From NCBI GenBank assembly GCA_013399115.1, contig VXAA01003401.1, positions 438,007-502,006 on the forward strand: a stretch of 64,000 nt of DNA, read 5' to 3'. The notes below the pieces were generated by a model. It did not search any database and was not told the origin of the DNA. It was given only the letters and a program-made list of their open reading frames with translations. A program made the position numbers and the translations under genes. The stretch comes from Anseranas semipalmata. Lineage: Eukaryota > Chordata > Aves > Anseriformes > Anseranatidae. Below, in pieces: positions 45,831-59,000 of the stretch (its first letter is position 1; every line of letters begins with the position of its first letter).

Positions 45831-48800
45831 TAACATTAAAACAGGAATGTTGTTTTGTTCTACTGTATCTGGGCTCTTCTTCTGGGTAACAGCCACCAAC
45901 AGCGAAAAGTACAGAGGAGTTCAGAGAGGCTGCAACATCTTCCTCGCAGTTAAGGGCTGGCCTTTTTTGTATTAAAAGGGGCAACCAGGATCTTCCTTGC
46001 ACAACCTGGGCTGCGTTCAGTTATTTTCTGTAAAGGAGAAAGTCTGTCCTTCCCGCAGAAGTGTTGTGTGAAGCGAAAGGCTGTTCAGAGTTGGAGCTAG
46101 CGTAGCTCAGAGAACAGGAAGAATAAAATATTCGGTGTTATTTAAAACAAGCACTTATTCTAATGTGCAGAGATTGCTTAACGTCCACTCCAAGAAATCG
46201 ACTTGGAGGGTGCCGTGAGCAGGGGATCAGGCCCTCCCGTCCTTGCCAGGTGAGCAGTGAGCTCTGGTGCTGCCTGAGGAGCTGAGCTGCTGCTCCTCGG
46301 CGGGTCGGGGCACTGCGGGGAGGCCGGGCTGCGTGGGATCGCAGGCAGCCTGCAGCTGCGGAAGCTTGCTGAAGTGCACGCAGGGACCTCACACCCACTT
46401 TGAAAATCTCCTGGTGGCTGCTGCTGGATGGGGATTTGGGGCTGGGGTGTGGGCTTCATGGGCTCTCACCAGGACACAGACATGCTCCTCAAGTGATGTG
46501 CTTCCCTCTGCTCCGAGTGTCATGCTTATGTCCTCTACAGATTGAGAGAGACCCCTGTGTTCAACCTGTGTCCAAGCCAATGTATTGTTCAGCCAACTTA
46601 ATTTTATGTTGCTAAGTGCTCCACATTCAGATTTTGTTCAGTGTTTCAACCCTTATTCAGAGCTCCAGGGTGTTATCAATGTCTAAATCCTAAAATGGAG
46701 CAACTGAATTGAAAGAAGAAACATCTACGTTATTCCTCTGATATAAAACTTACGATGTAGTTACTGTTAGTATTCAATTACTAATTATGGCATATTTATT
46801 AACTCAAACTATTAAAGAACATACAGCCATATTGATTTAAGTGTCTTGGTTTTACTACACAAAATCTCGTGACACTGTCTGATGACTTGTACTGCAGAAG
46901 ACCAAGGAAAATCTTAAATTAGTTTTTCTGGGGTTATTTTTGAACACCTCAGTTTGTGTTTTTGTTCGCTTATTTGCTCTTACACTTAAAAACATGAGCT
47001 GCTTGTGGAGTGCTTTATACAGCAACTCTTTGATCTCTGGAGTCTGTACCTGCTGACATGGTATTATGGTATGTAAGCTTGTAAACCTATTTGTAGCCTT
47101 CATAGCCCTCATGGAGAAGAAGAAGCAGAAAAAAAAAGGTAAAACAGAATGCTGAGTAATGTAAAGGCTTACAGAGAAGAAGGAAAAACAAGGTATGTAT
47201 ATGAAACAGAAAAGTAGAATGATTGCTACAGTTGTGCAGGCTGTTCTTTCAGCAGAGGGCAGTGCTGGTTCAGTTTCTGTGCAAGTCCAAGAGATGCGCA
47301 GTCATAGGCAAATACCGGCTCGTAGGAATAGCTGAATGCGGACATCATAATTCAAGTTTCTTTCTAATAGGTGGCTGGAGAAGGCTCAGGAATAGCCTTC
47401 AGAATACCTATGTAAAACCAGGGTCAATGGAGCACAAAATTAAGTTCTGTTAATCGTTTGCCTGTTCTTAAGGGTTGCTCTGTTCGTTGGTTGTCAGCCC
47501 ATCAGCCGGGTAACCGCGGCGAAGCTGTCTGCGACTCCCTGCCTTCTTGCTCACAGGTAGGGGAGTCCAGAGCCACCTAACATGGAGACAGCAAGACCTG
47601 CTCTGGACTGCTGCACGCACTACCTGCTGGTTTGGTGCAGCGTGGCTGTTCCGTGGCCGTGAAGTAAACCCAGCTTTTCATTCTATTAGCAATCCCCCAC
47701 TGCTTGTTTTTCTGCTGGGGTAGAATGCATTTGAAAGTCTACCTTACTGCTTGACTGATGACAAATAAATGTCAAACACGTTATTAACTGCAAGTCCTCT
47801 TTTTCCTCTGGAGTCCGTTTGTGTATTATAAGCATCTTCCACAAGGTGGAGCTTTAAAGCTCTGCAGCTGGGAATTTCTCTGACTAATAAGCAGCAGGAT
47901 GAACAGCGTTTATGAAATCTCTTAAAGCAGGTATAAAGCGACCGTTTCAGTGCTTTTCAAGAAAGTGGGTGGGTTTTAGGAAAAAAACAGACAACAGATA
48001 TTTTGGACTTTTTAACATGAGTCTCCAAAATTAATGTTCTAAAAGAGGATAGGAAGGACTGGAAAAAATAGCTCTCATTACTTATTTATTCTTTTGAAAT
48101 TACTCTTTCCTTCCAAACCGATTTGAGAAGTAGGCAGAACTAGGTAGAGAAAAGCATTAGCAAAAGGCTTGCTAAATCTTCATTTATTGGGAGGAGTGGT
48201 TTTTTTTCTTTAACCAGTCCTACCCTAAAAGAAGAGGAGGAAACTTTAGATAACAGCCATTCTGATAGATAAAAGAAAGGCAGAAAACGCTTTCTTTTGG
48301 GCAGCTGTCTTTTCGAGAATGAGCTATGTATACATTTTCTCTGGAGGAGAACCTTTTTTGTTTCTTGCTCTACTTGCTAGAAGTTGCATCTTGCTGAATT
48401 CTGGAGAAGTGCTACCAGCATTTCAGGCCGTACTTCAGTAATCAGCTATCTTGGGCTTCCCGTGTTTCTTTGAGTATCCTAACTCTGTTTTACTCTGCCA
48501 CCTTGTTGGAAATCCCCTGCTGTTAATTTTGCTGGAATGGAATTCATCTGCTCACTGTGCTGCTGTTGGTAAGACAATTTTGTACGTTAACTAGCTAGCA
48601 CAGACGTGTGTGGACATGAGCTGGTACCCTGTGCAGACAAAAAGTGGGAAAGAGCTTACTGGTGAGAGGGAAGAAGCACTACCAGAAGCACAGGGTAGCA
48701 TCAGGGAGGGAGAAACCAGAGTCTTGAGCGTGTCTCCTGCCCAGCTTTTCTGCCTCAAGCTAGCCTTTTCTGATGATGACAAATGCTAATAATGTACGTT

Positions 48801-51800
48801 TGCCATATTTCACTATATGACACAAAACTTGAAGCAGTTTACTGAGCACTCGTCACAAATACTCTTTCCCTGTCACCTTTATTCAGTAAATTCCTGTGTT
48901 ACTCTCAGTATGTTTGAACCAAGGTAATTGATCAGTGCTTTCTGTGGGGTCTCAGCTGTCACTTTGTGCTTGACTTGAGGGGTTGCAGTTGAAGGCTGCA
49001 AAACTTTTTCTCAAAGTAAATTAGTTGTCTTGTTTCTTTGTGCTTTGCAGGTGGCAAGCTAGTAAGCAAGAGATAAGAAATTGGTTATGGCTTTTCGTTT
49101 GGTGTTTCAGGGAGTCTGCCTTGGTTAACAAGTAGAACCCTGAAGAACTTGGAACAGAAACTGCACATCAGAAATCCACTTTCTCCCTTTCTAAAGTGGC
49201 TCTTCCCCTATCTGATGGCCCTTCCATCTCTCCAATTTTAAGCACAGGAAATAGCATATGGCAAATGCAAGGAAAAGCAGGGGTTCTTTATGCCTAATTA
49301 CAGTGAGTAGAGAGGCTCTCTGGACGGACAGACAGCTGCTGAGTCTAGGCTTTGTGGAGGCTGGCGGCTCAATCAGTTTGGAATGCTACTTCTTTAAACT
49401 TCAATTTCCTTCAGATCCCACCGCTGTATTGACATGCATAGAACTATAATTTTTTTCTTTTAGTTCCACCTCTTTTTTTTTTATTATTATTTTTTTCAGG
49501 TATTCTTGCAATGCAAATTTGTTTAAATGCCAGTCCATTGCTAGCTGAGTAGATATATCTGTTGGTATGGAAGATGTGGTTGGCAATTTGGACAGTTTTA
49601 TGAAGAGCCCTGCCCTGTAATATAGTGTTAGGTTAGATTTCTGAACCACAACCTCAGGATAGAAATTTAACTTAAAAAAAAAAGAAAAAAAAAAAAAGTA
49701 ATATGATCAGGGTGGTGGAGTGAGCTTGAAATCGTGATTTTTTTGTGATTTTTTTTTTTTTCTTCCCGATCTTATGGGACATGTGGTTGTGTATGGGCAA
49801 GAATTTTTGCCCTTCCCTCCCACTGCTTCTGCCAACGTGGATGTCCAGTATGTTCCGAGTACTCCACCCCTTTTGATTTCTAGCACTAACAGCAAATTCC
49901 CTTTTTTTTTCTGAAAGCAATAGTAGTATCAATTACTTTAAAATACTCTAGTTACATCTTTGTGCATAACTCTTAAGTTTTGTAACAGTGAGTGGTTCTA
50001 TCGCAGTCCATTCCTAGTTACAACAGACTGTCTACAGAGTTGGATAAAGAATTACTCGTTTCTCGCACAGACTTACAGAAACTGGGTGATTTCGGCAGGG
50101 AGTTTTGTGGTGACTGGGGATGATGAAGCTAAGGATAGTGAAGATATATTTACTAGGGATAAATACTTTTTTATATTATTCAGGCCAATGCACTACTGAC
50201 AAAAATGCTCTGAGCAGACAGTTTGGAGGCACTCCTCTGTTGGTAATAGCATACAGTTGTCTTGGAGCAAAGATTGTCTTAGCACTTATTAGCCAAGCTT
50301 TATTTAAACAAACTTTGGTATGAAAATGTCAAAATAGCAACCCTAAAACATGCTTCCACAGAATGCATGTGGAGAGGGGCTAAGCGCAGCATAACCAGCC
50401 TTTGGATCTGAAAAGGCATCTGGTGACTATTTAGCTGGATTTCTTTATTGTCTCTTCTCTGCAAGTCCCATATTCACAATAGAATGTGGAAGAAATGCAA
50501 AGTAGTCATTTATTTACCTTCAAATCGGTGCGAAAATCCCTCTGCAGAAGAGAAGGGTGATACAGTGAGTTTTTATAATAATACTGGAAGGTGTTGTGAC
50601 TGGGAAGATGGATGCTGGCCATAATAAAGCCACCTGTGGCTTCAGCATCTGCTTCTTTCAGATTTTCCTGTTAGAAAGGAAATATCTGCTGTTAGAGCTG
50701 TGTTGATGCAAGGAGAGTAGCCCTTACGTGTGAAGTGGGAACACCCATTGCTAGACTGATCTTAGCCTTAAAACCAGGGCCGAATACAGGTATGTGGAAG
50801 TAACGCCTAAGTTCCAGTGCAGCAAACTCTCGTTTTGCACCAAGGGCCTTATCAGATGGCACGGCTCCAAATGAGGCGCCAAGCTTCTCGCACCATGCTT
50901 GCTGGATTTCTGTCGGCCTACTGTCTGTGAACCACACTCAGAAGTCTTTAGCTTGTTCGAATCATAATGGGGTGGTTTATTCTGTCTGCTTATGTTGTGT
51001 GACTCTGTAGCTGATAGACTTAATTTTCTATAATTTTAGTACCTGGCTCACTCCACCTATGTTTTATTAGCTAGCTCCTATTAACTACGGTTTATAGGTG
51101 GTCTGTAGCTGATTTCAGTTTTAAATACCATAATTTCTGTATCATATTTTCTGTTCATGAACCTAGGTGATGTTCCAGTAGTAGCTAACCATTGGTTGTG
51201 GATCTATAAAATTAAAACTAAACTGAGAAATCATTTCTGATGATGCTACACCTTTTTTAATTGGTTGACAAACTAAAAAAGGGAGGAGATAAAACAGGAA
51301 CTTAAAACCAGTTCATCAGCTACAGCTATTAGACAGTAAATGACTGTAAATCACACAGTAGACATTTCATAAGAGGAGATAAATCTCAATTAGACGATCC
51401 CAAATGTTTCTGGGAGGACCTATGGATGCTATCATGTAGTTAGTATATTGCCCTAATCAGCAAATAGATCACACCCCTTAAATGAAAGGAGTTGCATGAG
51501 AATTATTTGAATTTGAGCTATCTGAAATTAGTTACGAGTGTTTTATGCATCACTCATGATATCTCTGTGTCTGAAAGGATTAAATTATAAAGATTGCTTT
51601 CTAACAATGTAAAAATGTTAAGGAAAAATTAAAAATATAGTATACATGATAAAAAAAAAAAATCTGAGCAGAGTTTCTAATATCATTAATAACATTTGGT
51701 TTTCAAACTGTCCCATAAAGGAGTGGTACATTTTCTTCAGGATATTCCTTGTATGATTTTTGGTCAAAATGAGACTGATATCCTCTCCCTGTGTTATGGT

Positions 51801-52700
51801 AAGAGACGGAAGCAAGTAGTGTTTTTTAGCCAAATTCTTGTTCTTTAAGCTTACTGTTGATTTTTAAAAGGTAGTTGATGCCTGAAGGAAAACAAGTGTG
51901 ATAGTGGCACTGCAGTACATAATATTGCCTCTAGATTGTATTGATTTTTTTCCACAGAGGAAGATGCAGTTTTTTGTTTGTTTTTGAAATTAACCTTCAA
52001 AGGACAAGGTTGTGTTTTGCCAAATTTTCTCAGCACTTCACTGTTCTCTTCAATTCCTTTGAGATGCTGGATTTTTCAGGTTCTACCTGAAACTGGGAAA
52101 TTTCTGTGCTGTTGCAGAGCCTCTGTGATTTCTCCTTTCCTACTCCTACCCCAGTTGGGTTTTGCTGAAGTTTTGCAGCTTGTTCTTTCTCTTGCAGTTT
52201 GTTTCCTAAATTTATCTTTCTAGCCAAGAGCTACATCAGTTTCTGATAGCTCTAGTCTTTACATGGGGAACTGGCTTTGCTTACTGCATTTGATTTTAGA
52301 ATAGTTTGTCGAAATATATTCTACTCTGCAGCATCTAGCTTTGTTCATTTCAGGTTTAAACCCTGTTGGATCTTGGAAGCATTGTTTCATTTATATCTAT
52401 AATAACTGGAGGCATCTGTCACTGCACAACTGGTTCTGTTGTCCTGGTGCTGGGATACAAGGACTGGTTATCCAGGGCGGTCATGGCCTGAAAACAATTC
52501 CTCGCAGGGTGATGGGATGTGCTGAATTTTTGTAAACTACCGTGCTTCTGTCACATTTCAGAAAATCTCCTGCAGATTACAAGGATCAAGAGGACAGAAA
52601 CCTATCGCCTACCTTTGTCTTCCGCATCTGCTTGTCAGAATAGCAGCTGCTTTGTATGTAATAAAAACCAAGGCTCTGGTTGTCCATTATAGTGTTGTTT
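45831..52700. other. Intron-like stretch, nothing firm
   Basis: Apart from a modest GC rise at about 46195-46480, with frames open on both strands, the sequence is AT-rich with T-runs near 49472-49497 and 49738-49761. No exon, RNA gene or transposon is recognised. Confidence 0.45.
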
Positions 52701-52725
52701 AAGACCCCCTTCCATTGCCCTTTTA

Positions 52726-53028
52726 TTGGCTTTTTGCAGCTTTGTAGGGAGTAGATTGTATAAAGCGTGCCCCTGGAAAGCAGAGGCCGCTAAAAGGTTT
52801 AAGAGAAATTTGTTTGGAGACAAAGAGGGCATTGAGGAGAACTTTAGAGAGGGATTGAAGGGCTTTCGCAGTGCAACAGAGCCTTGTCTGTGCAAGACTC
52901 AGCGTGCCTCTAAGTTCCAGCAGGCTGCTGAGAAGCAGGCCAAGAAAAGATTCTCCAAGACCCCGTTCCCTTCATCTGAAGCCTGCCATCTGGACAGAGG
53001 ATGGCTAGAGGGTTCCTGGAACATATAG
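52726..53028 (+). other. Open frame of unknown status after an acceptor-like site
   Basis: A pyrimidine-rich acceptor-like site (TTTTATTGGCTTTTTGCAG, about 52739) leads into a frame open to TAG at 53026-53028. The product is charged and lysine-rich (RFKRNLFGDKEGIEENFREG, then KFQQAAEKQAKKRFSKTPF), which is more protein-like than most frames here. No good donor closes the segment, there is no start in strong context, and the minus strand is open over part of it too. It could be a terminal exon, a decayed coding fragment or chance. No family is recognised. Confidence 0.2.
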
Positions 53029-56000
53029 AAAGGAATCTTGAGGGCTGAAAATAAATGCCAGCGGAGACAGGAAGCGTCTGAGACATCCGAGGGTTGGAGG
53101 AGGGGAGCTGCTTCGCATTGCTGCTCCGTGGGTCAGGGTGGCGGTGAGGCTGAGAGGCAGATGAGGAAGGCCTCTGTGCTGCGCTCGGAGGTGCACAGGC
53201 TTCCTCGGAGACCTACACATGCCCTCCATTTACTGCTTTATGTGTGTGAGAGCATTTTGGTTGTTTGCTACAGGATTTCGTCCGAGTGATTTGGAGTTTC
53301 TCCCTTGTAGGAAGGGGTGCTTACATTTGTAGCTCTCGGCATACCAGGGCTTGTAAGAGGAGAGGTACCGACTTCAAGACGAGTTGTATCTCGGTGCTGC
53401 CGTGTCTGAGCTGTGACAGGGCTGTGTGTCACTTCAGTGGGGTATGGTGGGGTTTGTCGCAGTCGAGTCGGACGATGTTCTGAGCAGTCTGTGCTGCCCT
53501 CAGGGATGTTTCTCACCTAGTAAAGCTAATGGGCAGGGGTATTTTATTCCTGTGATGCACTTTAATAAGCGTTATAATACTGGAGATCAATAGTCTTCCT
53601 CTCAGGGTTATGACGGTGGTACGGTCGTGGTACTCCTCTCAGAGTGGAAATGTCAGCTAGTCACATCGCCCGTCTTTTCTTCCTATAAGAGCCTCTTATA
53701 TCTCCAGAGAAACCTTACAGTGAATTCTTTTTTTGCATCACCTGCCGTGCATTTTGAAGGATAACCAGCTGAATAATGATGAATGGTTTTGCTCTGTGTG
53801 CTGTCCTGTGAGTATTAAGTTGAAATAAGGTGAGTTTTCATTTCTCAAGATATTTCCAAGAAAGTGGTCATGAAACAGCTCCTCTCCTACTAGTAGGCTT
53901 TTCAGTGCCTGCAGTAAGCAATTCTACACAAGATTTCTGGGCCATTATCATCTAAAGAATGGAGGTAACTGGCTCTTAGAAGGCCAAGACATTGATTCTT
54001 GAGAAAGTTAGACTGTGAAAAATAGAGCTCTTTTCCTTCACTTAGTGCTTCTGAAAAAAATAAAAATGCACGTTCTCAAATATTTACTGTATATACCACG
54101 TGAAGTTGGTGGTACATTTCTTATTCCTGACCTTGCAAGTGGAGTGGGCATTAAGAGGCAGCACCCACTGGCCTACTTGAACTGAGCAGCAACAGAAAGT
54201 GGTTTTGGTGTAAGAAAAAAGATTCCCAGAGCAATTATTTTATCAGGTACATGCAGTGGCAGCCTTCTCAGTGAGATCACCACAGATCATTTATGGTTTG
54301 AATGCAACTAAATGTGGTAATGAGGGCAGGATATAGAAGAGTGGAAGGCACAGGTTTGGGATGAGGATCATGTCAGTGAAGTAACAGCGATTTTCAGGTT
54401 CCTCACTGCAATTGTTCAGTGCCGTAGTCCTTTAGCCTAATGTTTTAATACAGTTCTGTGGTAGGGTTACATACCTAAAGGACCAGATATCTAACCGGCA
54501 GAAATCTTAGTCTAGAAATGTATGAATGTTATAAATGTCCTGTACTTGTCATAGAAAAAATAGATTCTTCCACAGCAACATCTTTACTGCTGGAAGGTTT
54601 GTCTTGTTTTCATTTTCCTCTAAATGACTTGATATATCATCAGTTATGGTTTATCAGTAAGGACTAATTATTTCAGAACTTTTGCTCACGGTTACTATTT
54701 GAATCTGTAATTGGGGGAAGCTCAGGTTATCTGTGCTTAGGTTAAATTGTTCTCCAGCTACAGCATGTATTCAAACTCCACAGCACAGAATATAGCTGCG
54801 TAGTGTTGCAAAGTGAAATACCAATTTACAGATTTAAATGCGTCTTGCTCTTGAGGAAGAAATAAATAGTGGATAACGTGTTCTCTGTGCCAGCTCGTTA
54901 CCTTACACATGGTTGTTCTTGTAGAAAGTCCTTAAGTGTTTTAGGATTGAGTAGCAGTAAGATGGACTTATAGATAACTTTTAAGGGAGCGTCACAAATT
55001 TTTTTCTTTTCCAAGCTTTCTCCTGAATTTCATTAGTCCTTTATTAGAGTATTAGCTTGCCAGAAAAGAAATTTTGGTTAGTTTTTTTTTCGGTTAATTT
55101 TGTTAGTGTTTAAATGAGTCACCACTGATTCTTTGGAAATCTTCATTTTTCCTGTTGTGACTTTTGTGACTTTTTTTTTTTGCTGCTGTTGTGAATGCCA
55201 GGATTTTAGATTGCTGCTGCTTCTGCAGCAGGAACTTCAGAAGTTTTGTAACCTCTCTTGGCTTGTGGTGTGTGTAACTGGAGCACAGTGCAGTGTGACA
55301 AGGACAGGGCAAATCTTTCTTTAGATATGAGGAAAGAGCATGGAAGTAGTTTAGTATAATTTTGAGCTAGTCTTGGAAAATATCGTGTCTTAAGGAGCTT
55401 GTTGAGTTCATGGCAGTGGTTTTCACTTCTCTGTCATGAGAAAAAATATGAAAAAGACCTTTTAAATGGTATCTCTTTGCACTGTCTGTAGAGAGGGACA
55501 AAGCATAGTTTAAAGAGATTGACACCTAAAGCTTTGTAAGAACTCTTAGGTCTGGTATAGGACAAAAACTGGCTAGTGCTCTGGTAATGATTCGCAGATA
55601 ACTGAAGAGCCTCAGTTTTTCACCACTTAGAAAGAAGGAAGTTTTTCATCGCAAGAACTTGAAATTGGTATGTTTTTAAAGGTTAACAGCAAATGTACAA
55701 TAATGTCCCTTGCTAGCTTTCACTGCTCGGAGCTGAACTTTATCTTATGGCAATGTGTTGAGGTTTTTTGTTTCTAAAACAAGTAGATAATTGGATGTTG
55801 TAGTAGGATGTGGGGAGTCCAGTGGTATTTATCAACACAGTGTAATTTTTCATTGAACTAGTTGTCAGAAGGAAAAGAAATAGAACAGCAATGATCTTCG
55901 GCATGACAATCTAGACAGTTTTAAAATAAGAAATGGGGTTTTGGCTGTTGTGTGCAAGGTGATTTGTAAATGACGCATGGGGTTAAAGCCTGGTGCTGGT

Positions 56001-59000
56001 GGATGCTCCCAGTATGAATGCGAGCAGCTGTGCTGGGAAGGCAGTGGTCGGCTCAGTGTCTGCTCTGGTGACTCTTTTGGGTCTGAACTGGATCAGAAGC
56101 AGAGGGCTGTGCTAAGCTTTTTAAAGATTTTTCTTAAGACATTTGGAGCAGCTGGGGAAAAGAGATGAGGATTGCAGGTATATAATTGAAGAAAGGAGAT
56201 CAAAGCCATGTGCGGCAAAGTTTGCTTTGTACTTGTCCATAGCCAAGGATGTTCACATATTGTACTGAAACAGTACAGCTCAGTGCCCGCTCTGGTGGCA
56301 GGGGTCCGTGATTGATCTGGAATCACAAAACTTTATGCACTCCCAGGATTTGAGGACATCAGGGTTTCACAACACAGCAGTTACTTTTCCATGTGTTTAA
56401 TAGGAAACATACAAATTCTCCCTTTTGGAGGGATCAGGATGGTATAACGTAGCACGGAAAAACTGGCTCACAATCTGGGCGTGCACCGAGGCTGGTTTAA
56501 AGGCTGCGGTCTAACTGTTGCGTTTTGAAACTTGAGTTGCTTGATGGTGCATGCTCAAAATATCTTTAACATGCATCTTTTTGGATGTATACCATGGGGT
56601 GAAAATGCAGGGAAAAAATCACAGTTGTGGTGCTGGTGATAACCCATACGTTGCTCTGACTGCATACTTCTTAAGGTTTTGATAACTGAACTGGAAGAGT
56701 ATTAGGACAACCTCGGTTAGTACTTCTTTGGTTTTGCTTCCAGACATGACAGGTATAGGTGCTGATTATGCTTTTACTTATTTTTAAATTGTGTGAATGC
56801 AAAGATCCAGCCATACATTTTCTGTTTATTGGTCTTTTACTTTTTTTTAAAGGTAAAGAGATGAGATTTAGTCAGAGTATATGTAAATATTGACATTTCT
56901 TGGTAGAGAAGCTTGCTCTGTCTCTTTAAACATCTGACACAAGAAGTTAAGAATCAGCTGGGCAAGGGCACTGTGGAAATGGCCCATTAGGAGCTGCTCT
57001 AGCTTCTGCCCAGTTCAGCTCTTACTCGACAAGATGCTTTGCTGTGTCCTCAAGCTATTTAGTCCATTTTTATCCCTTTTCACTGTCTAAAATCGGAGAA
57101 TATTCCACATTGCAGAGATGTAAATGGCTTAGCTAATGATGAGATAATTGACCTTCGAAAATTGTTCGCTAATTAGCATAGTTTTTGCTTGTATCCTGTT
57201 CACAGCAGTATAGGCAAGACTGTGCTTATTACTGTAGCTTAATAACTTTAATTAAGAAAAATTAATTTAGAAAAAAAAAAAGCCAAACAAATAATAGCAA
57301 AAAGCACTAGATCAGTGGTAGACATTCCAGAATAGCATGTGAGGATAATTTTTGTCCCATTACCTCTTCTCACTTCGCTGGCCAGGCTTTCTTTAGCCCT
57401 TTTTTTGACCGCATCAGGAAATTCTGTTTAGAGTAGGTTTAATGATTGGCTTTTGAATTCATTCTTCTGCTCAATTCTGAATGCAAACTAATAGCTCTGT
57501 TCTCGTGACCCTGCACAGCGTGTTTTATAAAGCCAAGATCTGGGTTAAATCCCCAGTGAGTAAAAAGGCAGGTGCGTGGCAGGACCTGCTCACACAGCCA
57601 CCGCTCCTCATCTTGAAAGGAAGCGCCCAGCCTCTGTGATGGTCAGACCTGGGTTTCACCCGCAGCGGCTAATGGAGCTGTGCTCCAGTGGGAATGTTTG
57701 GGTGAATACAGCTAGACAGTTCACACACACGGCTGTAGTCTTAGTATTCCCTTTAACCCTGGAAGCAGTAAAGGTGCAATTGGTGAGATACGTACCCTTA
57801 GATATATTTGCAGAAAAAGTTTGCCCATCAGATGCACATGTGTGGGGCTAAATTGACGATGGTTGAAGTCTTCCAGGAGCACTCGAGAGCCTTTCAAATT
57901 AAAGGCTGATACCACCTGGAAGAACACAGTGGTTTTGAGGCAATTCCAACCTGTCACGTGAAGTTCTGTGACTTCCTTAGTTTGGCAGCCAGTTTTTTCA
58001 AATTCAAACTGAATTGCTTCTTGGTTCTTCAGAGTGTTTTTTTTGTTGTTTTTTTGTTTTGCCAGAAACTGGTTCTCTCATCTAACCTGGGTCTTCGCAG
58101 GAAGATCAGTCGCTCTTAAGCTGCTAATGGCTGTTGTCCTTCTGGGCAACGGTGCAGTAAAAGGATAAAAATTTCTGGTGGTAGTTTAGAAATTCTGCTT
58201 TTCGCATAGAGTTACTTCATCGTTTGCTAGGAAGAAAATCTTTTGTTTCCCAAGCAGGATTATTTTGCCTTGTTCTCAGCTGTTGACTGTTGAAGTAGTG
58301 TATTGTCATATCTTTAAAGGCACGTAAGGTCTGCTGATCTCTAGGATACACACTTTGAGGACATAAGATGCATTTAGTGAGGAGGCTTCGATTTTGTCTT
58401 GAGAGCTGAGCTCCTTGGTCAACAAACTCTTCCAACAAAGTACGTGTGTGTGCACAGATGAGAGGGAAGCAAGGTTATTCAGAACTGAAATGTAGCTTCT
58501 GTCATGTACGAGCTATTCTGAAAGGCACCAGGCCTAAGCAGCGAGGTTTGAACAGGGAGCTGAGGTCTCCTGAATTACGTTATTCCTTCATTTGGTGCTT
58601 GGCTTTACAGGAATCACTTCAACTGGTAAAACTTGGTGTCTTTTCAGTTCCTGGCTGTCAGAGTGGTTCCCAAAGTGTAGTTGTTGCTGGTTTACACTTC
58701 AGGGAAACTGCAACACCAAAGCTGATGACCCTCTTGCACTGAAATTTTGAGTAAGATGTCGTCCCCCTGGGATTTGACCTCCCATTGAAGATGAGACAAC
58801 TTTGACATGAGCTAACGGGTAGGTGCAGCAGATTGCTCATTCCTGGTCTTACCCTGTGTATTGGGGAGCGTAGCATTTAGAGCTCCCAGTCACCTGAAAT
58901 TGAAACTCCAGTATTGTATTCTGGGCTTGGTGGAGGTGGGCTTCACATTCACTGCTGTGCCTTAGGTAGTGCAATGGACAGTGCAGATGGTACTCTGCGT

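Noticed and set aside
57540..57556. tRNA T-arm-like hairpin CTGGGTTAAATCCCCAG
   Set aside because: The 5-bp stem and 7-base loop fit a T arm, but there is no D arm, anticodon arm or acceptor stem upstream, and the loop lacks the TTC start. It may be a SINE remnant or chance.
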